26,578 nt of DNA, taken from contig JBDKJQ010000036.1 of the NCBI GenBank assembly GCA_039796495.1, positions 1 through 26,578 on the forward strand. The letters run 5' to 3'. Position 1 is the stretch's first letter. Each line of letters opens with the position of its first letter. The translations under genes were made by a program, and so were the position numbers. The DNA is from ARS1285 sp039796495 (GTDB lineage Archaea > Nanobdellota > Nanobdellia > Pacearchaeales > GW2011-AR1). The notes below the pieces were generated by a model. It had not been told where the DNA came from. It did not search any database and saw nothing but the letters and a program-made list of their open reading frames with translations. This document shows positions 1-8,295 of this stretch, in pieces.

Positions 1-1363
1 AGCCGACACAAACAAATTTTGTATCATCAACTTTAACAACATTTGTTGATACTCCAGTCAGTTGCTCTTGTTTCGTATCTGTTCCCGTCGATGGCGTGCT
101 CGGAGTACCTTCGCTCACTACGGGAGGAGCTAATGTTCCTTGCTCTGCTTTTTCAGTACCCGGTGGGCTTACAGGCGTACCTTCATTAATCACTGGAGGT
201 CGCAATGGTTCACCAACGTTTGTTTCAGTTTTATGATTAGTTTCTGCAGGGGTAATTTCAGCATTAACGTCAGCACTTCCTATTGTTCGTTTTGTATATA
301 ATCCAACCTTTCTCCCCGAGCCATCTTCATAACTTTTTGTTATCCATATATTTTCTCCATTTTTAACAACGATATTCTCCCCCTTCGTAATCACCGTCAT
401 CTTCTGCATTTCCTTATTGAGAGGTTCAATTTCAATATTTTTTCCAGACAGGTACACATTTTTTGTATCCCCCTCATCATAGATTTTCACAACACTCTCT
501 CCAGTACCGACAATCTTATCATTAAAATCTTTCTTAAAAATAAAGTGCGAAACAGTATCAGCATCGCTTCTTACAAGAAAATCATTTGTTTGTACTTTCA
601 GGTTTTTTCCTGCAAACCAGCTTCCCTCAATAATTCCTAATTCTGCTGGTCTAGTTGTATCTACCTGTGAAAAAGTTCTCTCTCCTATCTTAATCTGCGC
701 CCCCTTTGCAAGGTCAATTTCTCCGTTGGGCCCCATTCGAATTTCTCCTTTCCCGGGAAGTAGCCACATTTTTCCCTTTTCCTCAAGGCTCGTCGGAATC
801 GCATCGCTCGTATATGAAAGATCTTCATTCAATTTCCCTCCCTCAATCACAATAATACTGCCATCTTTCAAAGTATATTTCAGTTGGGCAAAACTCCCTT
901 CTTTTGCAGGGATATATTCAAGCTGAGTAACTTCTGCAGGAATTTTTTCAAGATCAACATCAAAAACTCCCCCAACTTTTACCATAAGTCCGCTTTCTCC
1001 CTGCCACTGGATAACGCCGGATTTCTCAAACCCTTTCAACGTGAGAGGTTCGGTAGGAGTTCCTTTCACTTCTCCGATAAACGGCAGCTTCACTCCTTGT
1101 GTTCTTGCTTTTCGTAAATCATTCACCGCTTGATTCAGGACAATATCCCGGATAAAATCAGATGCCTGCGGCCATTCTTCATTTTTTATTGTAGAAGATA
1201 TTTCTCGCATGGTAGTATAATCCTCAGCCCACGTCGAAACATCGTCGGGCTTGACATCACCTGATGCCGCAGATACAAAAAAAGAAAACAATAACACTAT
1301 AAAAAATAATATTCCAATTACACGGGTACTCTTTGTATATTCCCTCTTTTTTTTATTAGTCAT
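1..1363 (-). CDS. Exported beta-rich protein, 3' end beyond window edge
   Basis: The frame is open from an ATG at 1363 to the left edge (454 codons, no stop), so only the N-terminal part is seen. It starts with a basic stretch and a hydrophobic segment ending VSAASG, a typical Sec signal peptide. The body is rich in short beta-strand-like stretches with Gly/Asp turns (for example GPNGEIDLAKGAQIKIG), a style shared with the other large exported proteins of this cluster. Around residues 385-420 a proline-rich linker repeats PPVxxEGTPxxP twice. The start overlaps the end of the upstream 954-aa gene by 8 bases, which implies translational coupling and co-expression. No catalytic motif is visible in the part present, and I do not recognise the family. 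It is probably a surface or secreted structural protein of the same system. Confidence 0.85.
   Translation of the reverse strand, partial: MTNKKKREYTKSTRVIGILFFIVLLFSFFVSAASGDVKPDDVSTWAEDYTTMREISSTIKNEEWPQASDFIRDIVLNQAVNDLRKARTQGVKLPFIGEVKGTPTEPLTLKGFEKSGVIQWQGESGLMVKVGGVFDVDLEKIPAEVTQLEYIPAKEGSFAQLKYTLKDGSIIVIEGGKLNEDLSYTSDAIPTSLEEKGKMWLLPGKGEIRMGPNGEIDLAKGAQIKIGERTFSQVDTTRPAELGIIEGSWFAGKNLKVQTNDFLVRSDADTVSHFIFKKDFNDKIVGTGESVVKIYDEGDTKNVYLSGKNIEIEPLNKEMQKMTVITKGENIVVKNGENIWITKSYEDGSGRKVGLYTKRTIGSADVNAEITPAETNHKTETNVGEPLRPPVINEGTPVSPPGTEKAEQGTLAPPVVSEGTPSTPSTGTDTKQEQLTGVSTNVVKVDDTKFVCVG
102..203 (-). repeat. Direct repeat encoding PPVxxEGTP linker
   Basis: Two roughly 29-base units (102-130 and 174-203) are about 72 bases apart. 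Both encode PPV(V/I)(S/N)EGTP inside the partial exported protein. They look like a short in-frame tandem duplication in a proline-rich linker, not a mobile or CRISPR repeat. Confidence 0.5.
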
Positions 1364-4220
1364 AAACATAATAACAATACGTTCTCCTTCCCAGAACTCC
1401 TCTTCTTACACATACTTGTCGCGGTGTTTTTGAGGTAGTAGTTATGGTGCGTGAAGCAGTGCTTGAGCTTGAGGATGATGAACTTGTTGAACTCGTCGAT
1501 GAAGAACCTGCTTGAGGAATAGTGACGGTCGTCTGTGGTTGTGCACTCTTTACCGACGTTGTACTAAACTGGCTTGTCAATCCTTTTACAAAATCATAAT
1601 CCTGGGCCGCAGGAACACTTCCCGATTGTGCCTGTGCCTGACTCAACGTAAGGGATGTTGATGAAGGAGGATTTGCTGTTGCCTGCTTCAAAAGATAACT
1701 GGTGATACGAGGATCCTGATCCGCAACATACTGTCCGTTGAAATAAAATCCTTTATTGGATAATCCTGCACTAACGCCGCTGGTTATTGTTCCAGCGCTT
1801 GCAAATGATTGCAATGTTCTGGTATATGCTTCAGGATGAGTCATTAAATACACCATATCGCGCGTTTCCTGCGCGCTTTGTCCGGGAAAAAACGATTCAA
1901 GAATTGTATCCGCTTCCTCCTGTCCATAATAATCGCTTTTTTTAATAATAAAATCTGCGCGGCTTATATCAGAAAAGAATTTAGTAACATCTCCTCCATA
2001 ACCCTTACTTACCATCTTTGACAATGTAGCATCAACAGAGCTGTCAATCTGGTTAGCGATTGCAACTGTTGGCTGAGTTGCTTGTGATTGTATCTGCGGC
2101 AACGCAACGTCATATGCAGCATACTGTCTAATCCTCCATCCAATTCCACCATTGTAACTGACCACTTGCGGATTGACAATAAATTCCATTTTAGAATCAT
2201 CAGGAAGAGGGTAAGCCTGTGGATCTTTTGGAATCTCGCTCAGTTGAGCACCGCCGGCATAAAACACCGTGCCTTGTACACCAAATCGATCTCCAATCAG
2301 ATATTTAGAACCTGCAGAACTTAATTTCACTCGCTCATCATTCCTGAAAAAATCAACGCCGCTTGAATCCTTTGTCAATACATAATAGTGTTTATCGTCG
2401 GTATCAGCCCAGTTTTTGATAGCACCGATTTCTTTTTGCGCTAAAGTATAAGAATAAGGATTTCGTACCGCGTCAACCACATTTCCTTTACTATCAACTG
2501 TCTCGCTTCCCCGAAACCCTAATAAAAATCCTCCATTGTTAAAATAAATAATCTCTCCGTTGCTTTGTCCGTTCGTAGTTTTGTGCAGAAAATTGTTTGC
2601 ACTGATGGAATCAATCGTTCCTTTGACTTTTGTTATATCAACGGCCATGTATCCTCCAGATGCAAAAAAATCAACCACATTTTCTTTTTTAAAGTCACTG
2701 TACACTTCATTCACATATAAAAAACTTTTTCCTTCTTGTTGGAACTGTTCATAAGAAGGATGAGCAAACTGCTGGATTGATTCGCGGAGGGTATCCTTGC
2801 CGATAGAATAGCTGCTGATTCCTAAATCAAGTAAGGCATTTTCAACAAATGTAGTCGTCGAGGTAAAATAGCCAAGATTCTTGCCAACTTTGAAAACAGC
2901 ATCTGCCATCGTCTGCGCCTCTCCCTTTGAAACGCCTGTTTGCTCTATAACTTCAGTTGTCCTTTTTTGTAATTCTTCATATTTTTTAACAACCTCTTCA
3001 CCCGTCGCTATTTCAGGAGAGAGTGTTCCCTGCAGGATGTCAGCCCCGAAAATTTTTTTTGCCTCTTCAACTACATTTTCTCCAAGTTTTTCTCCCAGCG
3101 TTCCCTTAATTCTTTGTTCCAGGTTTTTCACCCCTTGTCCTGGTTCATTAAATACATTCCCAATGAGAGCAGTAAACTGATTATTTGAGAACCGATAATT
3201 GCCATATCCTTCAGTTTCTACAAATCCTGCCTTCACAGAGATAATTCCCTCCTCATCAATCCTCACGACAGCGTCGTTACCTTCATCACCTGCATCGTTA
3301 AAATTATGTGGATTCAGTCCGATATAATAATTATTCCCTTTGACATCTACAAATTTCAGTCCTGTTGCCGTCGCATCTTTATTGACTGCCGATATGCGTA
3401 TCTCCGTATATGTTTTACCGTTTTCGTTCCCAAAAGAAACCGTAAATTTTTTCTGCCGTTGGTCCTTCTTGTTCTCAAGTAAAAAACTCATCAGTTTATC
3501 TCCTCCAACAAGTTTGCCGTCAGGACTAAAAAATCCTCCATTTGGCGCAGGAGTGCCTTCTTCAAAATCAACCGTGATATCATTACCCATCTTTACCGTA
3601 AATTTTCCATTATCATATTTTATTTCTGTGATAAATTTGCTCAGACTGTCTTTTCCCTCGCCAAAATTAATGTAACCTCCTTTTTTGCCGACCAATCGTA
3701 ATCCGCCTTTCTCGTCAGTTTTCCATTGCAGTTCTTTGTTCGGATCATTCAGCAAAACTTCTCGTAATCCTGCAAATTCTCCTTTTTCTTTTCCATACGT
3801 GTCCTGAAAATATTTGTCATTCACAATTGTGTTATAAGAGCGATCGCCCAGCGTTTTTACCAGTTGCTGTTGTTGAGTTGATTCGAGTGAATGATACGTA
3901 TCAGTTATTCTTTTATCTGACATGGTAAATCTCCCCTTATCGTCCCGCGTCATCAGGAAATCAGCCTGCTGGACAGCAGTTTTCTGTTTAAACTTTTCAA
4001 GAAAAACATTGTAGTATTTTTCCATGATCGCTTCACGGATTTTTGGTGTTAGTTTTGCAAACTCCTTGCCATCATCAAATAATTTTACAGCACCTTCTTC
4101 AGTAAGGCACTGGGGTGCAGTACCGTCGCTAAAACAAACTTCAGCAGCTTGCTCCTGCGCTATAAGCAGTGAATGGAAGAAAATAATAACTAGTATTCCA
4201 ATTATCACACCCTTTTTCAT
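1356..4220 (-). CDS. Large exported protein with Ser/Thr-rich C-terminus
   Basis: A 954-aa protein with a signal peptide (hydrophobic residues 4-20, likely cut after LIA). After a helical N-terminal part (about 40-150) comes a beta-rich region with Gly/Asp turns like those in the neighbouring exported proteins, then a helical segment (about 355-500) and a further mixed region. The C-terminus has a Ser/Thr run (about 906-931) and ends in a short basic/aromatic tail with two cysteines (C937, C949). The Ser/Thr run is a plausible O-glycosylated stalk and the tail a plausible attachment or disulfide element; both are inference. It follows the 201-aa gene after 64 bases that contain a TATA-like box, so it may also have its own leaderless transcript. 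It overlaps the next gene by 8 bases. No enzyme motif was recognised and the function is unknown. Confidence 0.85.
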   Translation of the reverse strand: MKKGVIIGILVIIFFHSLLIAQEQAAEVCFSDGTAPQCLTEEGAVKLFDDGKEFAKLTPKIREAIMEKYYNVFLEKFKQKTAVQQADFLMTRDDKGRFTMSDKRITDTYHSLESTQQQQLVKTLGDRSYNTIVNDKYFQDTYGKEKGEFAGLREVLLNDPNKELQWKTDEKGGLRLVGKKGGYINFGEGKDSLSKFITEIKYDNGKFTVKMGNDITVDFEEGTPAPNGGFFSPDGKLVGGDKLMSFLLENKKDQRQKKFTVSFGNENGKTYTEIRISAVNKDATATGLKFVDVKGNNYYIGLNPHNFNDAGDEGNDAVVRIDEEGIISVKAGFVETEGYGNYRFSNNQFTALIGNVFNEPGQGVKNLEQRIKGTLGEKLGENVVEEAKKIFGADILQGTLSPEIATGEEVVKKYEELQKRTTEVIEQTGVSKGEAQTMADAVFKVGKNLGYFTSTTTFVENALLDLGISSYSIGKDTLRESIQQFAHPSYEQFQQEGKSFLYVNEVYSDFKKENVVDFFASGGYMAVDITKVKGTIDSISANNFLHKTTNGQSNGEIIYFNNGGFLLGFRGSETVDSKGNVVDAVRNPYSYTLAQKEIGAIKNWADTDDKHYYVLTKDSSGVDFFRNDERVKLSSAGSKYLIGDRFGVQGTVFYAGGAQLSEIPKDPQAYPLPDDSKMEFIVNPQVVSYNGGIGWRIRQYAAYDVALPQIQSQATQPTVAIANQIDSSVDATLSKMVSKGYGGDVTKFFSDISRADFIIKKSDYYGQEEADTILESFFPGQSAQETRDMVYLMTHPEAYTRTLQSFASAGTITSGVSAGLSNKGFYFNGQYVADQDPRITSYLLKQATANPPSSTSLTLSQAQAQSGSVPAAQDYDFVKGLTSQFSTTSVKSAQPQTTVTIPQAGSSSTSSTSSSSSSSSTASRTITTTSKTPRQVCVRRGVLGRRTYCYYVYD

Positions 4221-4240
4221 GATGTGTAAAGGAAAAAAGA

Positions 4241-4250
4241 GTTTATAAAA
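4241..4250 (-). promoter_or_regulatory. Predicted TATA box, leaderless transcript
   Basis: On the minus strand TTTTATAAAC is centred 26 bases upstream of the ATG at 4220, the usual archaeal TATA-to-start distance. Transcription would therefore begin at or next to the start codon. No Shine-Dalgarno sequence precedes this gene, which fits. Confidence 0.5.
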
Positions 4251-4284
4251 TTGATTGTTATTTTGAGTGGTGGCCTTTTCTTAA

Positions 4285-4890
4285 TTATCTTTTTTTCTTG
4301 CGCGACTGTAATAAATAGATTACAATTCCAATCAATAGCAGTAAAACAAAACCAATAATCCAATAAAAGTAATCACTGATACTCTGGACTTTTTCAGCAG
4401 GAGCAATCTCAGATTGTTCCTCTTCATTACCTTGTTCACTTTCCTTTTCTCGATTATCGCCGTCTACGTTCGATAAGGATTTTATTTCTTTCTGTGTTAT
4501 TTCCATTCCCCTCTCATCATAGATAATAATTGTTTTTCCTTTTTCATCATACGGAGCATACACAAAAAAGGTACCATTCTCTAATTCTTCTAACCCTCCT
4601 GAAACAAATTCTTCCGAATCGGAAGATCGGTCAATCTCATCATACACTTGTTTGTTTGTAAATCCAAATGTAATCTTCTTCACTTCATCTCCAATAATGC
4701 TCAAGGAATATGTTTTAAAGTAAATTTCATTCACCATATTTTCCAACAGATCATGTGAAAAGATAACGTCAACATCGCCAATCTCAACCGTTTCTGAATC
4801 ATACTGAATTTCCAGTTCATAATACAACCCCTGAGCGCTTGCTATCCCTATGAGCATGATTCCCATTAGTATTAAAAAATATTTTTTCAT
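4285..4890 (-). CDS. Exported single-pass membrane protein, 201 aa
   Basis: The N-terminus is a clear signal peptide ending ASAQ (residues 1-20). A beta-rich ectodomain of about 110 residues follows, then a Glu-rich acidic linker (about 148-165), one membrane helix (about 174-194) and a basic tail RKKKR. This is a classic type I layout: ectodomain outside, short basic stop-transfer tail inside. The gene starts in an ATGA overlap with the end of the metallopeptidase gene, so the two are probably translated in a coupled way and may act together. The ectodomain family is not recognised. It could anchor, inhibit or present the peptidase, but nothing in the sequence decides this. Confidence 0.85.
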   Translation of the reverse strand: MKKYFLILMGIMLIGIASAQGLYYELEIQYDSETVEIGDVDVIFSHDLLENMVNEIYFKTYSLSIIGDEVKKITFGFTNKQVYDEIDRSSDSEEFVSGGLEELENGTFFVYAPYDEKGKTIIIYDERGMEITQKEIKSLSNVDGDNREKESEQGNEEEQSEIAPAEKVQSISDYFYWIIGFVLLLLIGIVIYLLQSRKKKR

Positions 4891-6731
4891 TTTACATTAA
4901 TCCCCACTTCCCGCATATATCCGTAGAGTGAATTCTCATCATAGGGTAGTCCAACACCAGAAAATATTTCTGCGACTCGTTCATGCGTGAATCCATAATT
5001 ATACCACCCCACCGCAAACGCCGCGCGATACCATTTATTATTTTGCCAATTTTGTCCTAAAATTTCTTTAATACCGTTATTGCTCTTATATGCTAAATCA
5101 CCGATAAACTCGCTGATTCTTTCGCCTCCATTGTGAGCATATCCGGAAACAATGACGTGACTATCAATGCCGCTATTATACCACATCCTGTCAAATTGTT
5201 TGTTTCTGCCACCACTAAAATCGACGATGTGTCCCATTTCATGACGCCATGTGCCCGCGGAAAGTGCATTTCCCGAGCCGGTCAATCCCTCTCCAACCGT
5301 CATGTGAATTGAGGTGCGACCATTGTAAATTTCCGCATACGCATATTTGCCATAGAACCCTTTATGAAAATACATATTGTCGAGCATTTTCGTTTGTTCA
5401 ATAGGAATGGAAGCTAACAGATCATATAAATAACGGATATTTTCCGGTTTGCTTAAATAGGTACTGCCTGCACCGTCATTAGCAATTAATCGTATGCCAG
5501 TTAATCGCTCAAATCCCACCTCAGTCAATTCATAATTATATGCTTCCAAATCAGAGACGCCAGTAAAAAAAGCAGGATTGCCTTTATAACTGCGGAGTCG
5601 GATAAATCGTTTATTTTTTCCCATGCCAATCTCATTAAAGTTGCTGACACCCACGACATAATCGCCAATTGCTTTCTCCTGTTTTCCATTAACAGTCTTC
5701 AGGCTTTCACTGATGCTCACTGCAACCGTCGAGCTGTCTGCAGAAGTTTTGGAAATACCAAAATCTTTAATGAGATTTCCATTCGGATGTAAAAACATTT
5801 TTCCATGCTGCGCACTGTAGAAAATTGCCTTTCCATCCTGATCCATTAAAAAATCATTCAGATGAGAAACTTCAGGCACAATACCGGCGGCACTTTTTTT
5901 TATTTTTACGTAACCCACACCGTCATTACCATAAGCCTTGATTGCAAAATAATCTTTATCGCTATCGAATTTTAATCCGTACGCGTTATCTTTCTTGAAC
6001 ATTACGGAAGGGCTGGCAACGTTGTTATTTGCTCCAAGAACAAAAATTCCCTTTGTCTTGTCAAAAGAAATGTACGCAGAAGGATAATTATTGTTGATCT
6101 CTCCCTTGAAATCAATAAATGTTTTTGTCTGGTCTGGATTTCCGACGACGAAATCTCCCAGTTCCAATACTTTTTGGTTTTGAATAAAATAGCCTCCATT
6201 CTCCCATCCCAGACCTCCTTTGATAACATATTCCCCATATTTGATTCCTTTGTCCCCCTCGGAAAAATAAGTAAAACTTGTTTTTCCTTTTTCATTGGAA
6301 TTAACAGGAGTTGGTGGCTTAATAGTATCTCCAGGAATTTGGATATTTGCTTTTCCGTCAACAAAGACAACTTTTGAGCCAGCAGGCAAGTTCACAATTT
6401 CATTTCCTAATGCATACTCCCCCTCTCTGCCCGTTGTGAAGTACGCTTCTTTGATCAATCCATCATCACCAAAAATAACTTGAGGATTTTTTGATATACT
6501 CGTCCCACCTTGAGAAAAATCTACTTTTGAAAGCGAACTATATTCATAATTCTTGTCGTTATAACTTACGGTCATTTTTCCCCCGTCGGCAAATTGGAAA
6601 CTTTTTCCATCACTAACAGTTACTTTGTCATCATGCTCAACTTTTATCTGTCCTATATCAACGCTGGCTGCCGGGATCAATGTCATACACAGTACTATCA
6701 TACAAAAAATAAAGAATTTATTCATCTTCAT
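4887..6731 (-). CDS. Exported HExxH zinc metallopeptidase
   Basis: The predicted 614-aa protein (start MKMNKFF) has a hydrophobic signal sequence ending PAAS. Roughly 330 residues of Gly/Asp-rich beta repeats follow, then a C-terminal catalytic domain. The zinc-binding motif HEMGH lies at about residues 497-501. About 40 residues on, GGERISEF offers a glutamate third ligand (E541, or E537), a gluzincin-like spacing reminiscent of lethal-factor-type peptidases; the subfamily is inference. The frame extends up to 6794, but an earlier start would put a charged non-signal stretch first, so I prefer 6731 (6725, MNKFF, is also possible). The start overlaps the end of the pilin-like gene and the stop overlaps the 201-aa gene by 4 bases, which indicates tight coupling. 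It probably acts outside the cell on surface or host proteins. Confidence 0.85.
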   Translation of the reverse strand: MKMNKFFIFCMIVLCMTLIPAASVDIGQIKVEHDDKVTVSDGKSFQFADGGKMTVSYNDKNYEYSSLSKVDFSQGGTSISKNPQVIFGDDGLIKEAYFTTGREGEYALGNEIVNLPAGSKVVFVDGKANIQIPGDTIKPPTPVNSNEKGKTSFTYFSEGDKGIKYGEYVIKGGLGWENGGYFIQNQKVLELGDFVVGNPDQTKTFIDFKGEINNNYPSAYISFDKTKGIFVLGANNNVASPSVMFKKDNAYGLKFDSDKDYFAIKAYGNDGVGYVKIKKSAAGIVPEVSHLNDFLMDQDGKAIFYSAQHGKMFLHPNGNLIKDFGISKTSADSSTVAVSISESLKTVNGKQEKAIGDYVVGVSNFNEIGMGKNKRFIRLRSYKGNPAFFTGVSDLEAYNYELTEVGFERLTGIRLIANDGAGSTYLSKPENIRYLYDLLASIPIEQTKMLDNMYFHKGFYGKYAYAEIYNGRTSIHMTVGEGLTGSGNALSAGTWRHEMGHIVDFSGGRNKQFDRMWYNSGIDSHVIVSGYAHNGGERISEFIGDLAYKSNNGIKEILGQNWQNNKWYRAAFAVGWYNYGFTHERVAEIFSGVGLPYDENSLYGYMREVGINVK

Positions 6732-7467
6732 ACCGATTCGCGAAATTAAACACAAATTCCTCCTCATTAACAATTGAATTTCTGTCGATGACATAAAAAA
6801 TTATGGTAGTTTCATCATAATCGCGCAAGTGGATAAATAGATCGTACTCATCTCCCCACTCAGAAATACAATTCATACAGATAGCATCTTTTTCCAGCAT
6901 TTGCTCTTCCATTATTTTTTCGACAACGGTATAAATAATTCCCAGTCTCACCGGAACCTCGTAATGGAAGCTCTCAAAAGAATAACTGCTTTCTCCTTTT
7001 TGTATTGAAAGGGGATAATCAATAGTAAACCTAACTTTCTCATCTTCAATGACTGTGTGTGTCTGCACATCTCCTTGTTCAATCGTATAATCGGGAAAAT
7101 CTTCAAAATTTCTCGTGCAGAAAAATAACATCGTGTTGATATACACATTAATTTCCTCTTCAATTTTTTCTTGTGAGGGCATCAGATTTTTCTCATTATA
7201 AAAATAATAGGCAATATGATTGTCTGTTGATAATTCCTGGGCGAAAAAATAGCCACCAGTCGTACTAATTTCATACAAAGCATCTGCAGTAGTTTTCTTA
7301 ACACAATCATCGACAAACTGGTAAACAGGCTGGACATCAGGATTAAGCGTTTGTGAAAGATTATCTCGCGCAAAAAAATAAATCATTAAAGCGATGACAA
7401 TGACAATTCCAATGACAATAAAAATAGTAACTTGCCCGCTATTATTTTTTAGCAACTCTCTTTTCAT
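6718..7467 (-). CDS. Pilin-like class III signal protein (B-type)
   Basis: A 249-aa protein with a short N-terminus and the class III (prepilin-type) signal NNSGQVTIF. Cleavage is expected between G11 and Q12, followed by a long hydrophobic helix (about 13-33). It is clearly homologous to the 10674-11420 product: both contain DYPLSIQKGES, then VPVRLG or IPVRLG, and conserved cysteines including a CxxC (CMNC here, CATC there). The GG motif and Tyr-rich stretch (AYYFYNE) are shared more loosely with the A-type paralogs. At about 250 residues it is larger than an ordinary pilin, so it may be a minor pilin or a pilin-anchored adaptor. The end overlaps the metallopeptidase start, which marks it as that protein's partner. 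A TATA-like box lies upstream. Confidence 0.85.
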   Translation of the reverse strand: MKRELLKNNSGQVTIFIVIGIVIVIALMIYFFARDNLSQTLNPDVQPVYQFVDDCVKKTTADALYEISTTGGYFFAQELSTDNHIAYYFYNEKNLMPSQEKIEEEINVYINTMLFFCTRNFEDFPDYTIEQGDVQTHTVIEDEKVRFTIDYPLSIQKGESSYSFESFHYEVPVRLGIIYTVVEKIMEEQMLEKDAICMNCISEWGDEYDLFIHLRDYDETTIIFYVIDRNSIVNEEEFVFNFANRYEDE

Positions 7468-7487
7468 CTGTCTAGGAAAAAAACTAA

Positions 7488-7499
7488 ATTAATAAATTT
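7488..7499 (-). promoter_or_regulatory. Predicted TATA box, leaderless transcript
   Basis: An AT-rich stretch reading ATTTATTAATTT on the minus strand is centred about 26 bases upstream of the ATG at 7467, with no Shine-Dalgarno sequence between. It fits a weak internal promoter for cassette B2. The AT richness of the region makes this a modest call. Confidence 0.35.
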
Positions 7500-8223
7500 A
7501 TCGAGAAAATCGTCTTAATACGTTAGCAGTTGCTCCTCGTAAAGAAAGCTGATCAAAATGACTTGTATTATCCCAAAACCTGTCTTTTTCGTGCGGCTTT
7601 AAGCATGCAAAATCACGCGTTGGGTAGTACAGTGCAGTATTATCTCCTCTGTTAAGATCATAAAGTCGATACACATTCGGTTTTCCATTCCATACATCAT
7701 TGACAAGTCTCATCGATGTAAAATAAACGTGTCCGTGATTGTCACAAAAATAAACATCCTTATTTCCTAACTGTCTTCCTTCAGCATCTTGTGGGATTAA
7801 CTGAAACGCAGGTGTCGAATCGAGAAAATCTCCACTATCGTCAGCAACAACGCCGATGTTTCTGTCAGTATAATCTAATTCAGCAATTTTTCCGGGCTTG
7901 ATATTGAAAAATCCTCGAGTAGTAATTAAAGGAATAAGATTATGTTTTGATCGGTCTTCAATTCTTACTGAGGATTCGTTAGGTATTTTTATTTTTATAC
8001 CATTATAATTTATAGACCTTCTGCCATTATATTCTGGCTGGAGTTTTCCCGGGTGAATTTCTTCCCAATGCTCTTCTTCATATACTCTTCCATCAACAGC
8101 AACTCTGCCGTTAGGAGTGTCATAGACTTGAGCCGATACTTTACTCTCTAATCCGGTTAAGCCGGCACTTGCTAAAGCAAAAAATCCTGCAGCAATCCAA
8201 TTTCTTAATTTTTTCGGTATCAT
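7498..8223 (-). CDS. Exported protein of unknown function, 241 aa
   Basis: The N-terminus is a signal peptide (basic start, hydrophobic residues 10-23, likely cut after KVSA). The mature part is beta-rich with many Asp, Asn and Tyr residues, only two cysteines, and no transmembrane segment. I do not recognise a family. The start is supported by an AAGGT Shine-Dalgarno-like stretch 7 bases upstream. The gene sits between the trypsin-like protease and the B2 pilin gene, with gaps of 72 and 30 bases that both hold TATA-like boxes, so it is less tightly coupled than its neighbours and may be expressed separately. A soluble secreted or surface-bound role is likely; a substrate, inhibitor or chaperone of the proteases is only a guess. 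Confidence 0.8.
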   Translation of the reverse strand: MIPKKLRNWIAAGFFALASAGLTGLESKVSAQVYDTPNGRVAVDGRVYEEEHWEEIHPGKLQPEYNGRRSINYNGIKIKIPNESSVRIEDRSKHNLIPLITTRGFFNIKPGKIAELDYTDRNIGVVADDSGDFLDSTPAFQLIPQDAEGRQLGNKDVYFCDNHGHVYFTSMRLVNDVWNGKPNVYRLYDLNRGDNTALYYPTRDFACLKPHEKDRFWDNTSHFDQLSLRGATANVLRRFSR

Positions 8224-8250
8224 CTTTCTTACCTTTCTAAAGGAGATAGA

Positions 8251-8260
8251 CTATTTAAAT
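8251..8260 (-). promoter_or_regulatory. Predicted TATA box upstream of 241-aa gene
   Basis: The minus strand reads ATTTAAATAG, with purine-rich AAAAAG directly upstream as a possible BRE. It is centred 33 bases before the ATG at 8223, so the transcript would have a leader of about 6 bases. The start codon also has an AAGGT motif at 8231-8235. Confidence 0.45.
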
Positions 8261-8295
8261 CTTTTTATTTTTTATTATTGCCTAATAGTAACAAA

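Noticed and set aside
6732..6794. Upstream start for the metallopeptidase
   Set aside because: It would place a charged, non-signal stretch deep inside the upstream gene before the signal peptide.
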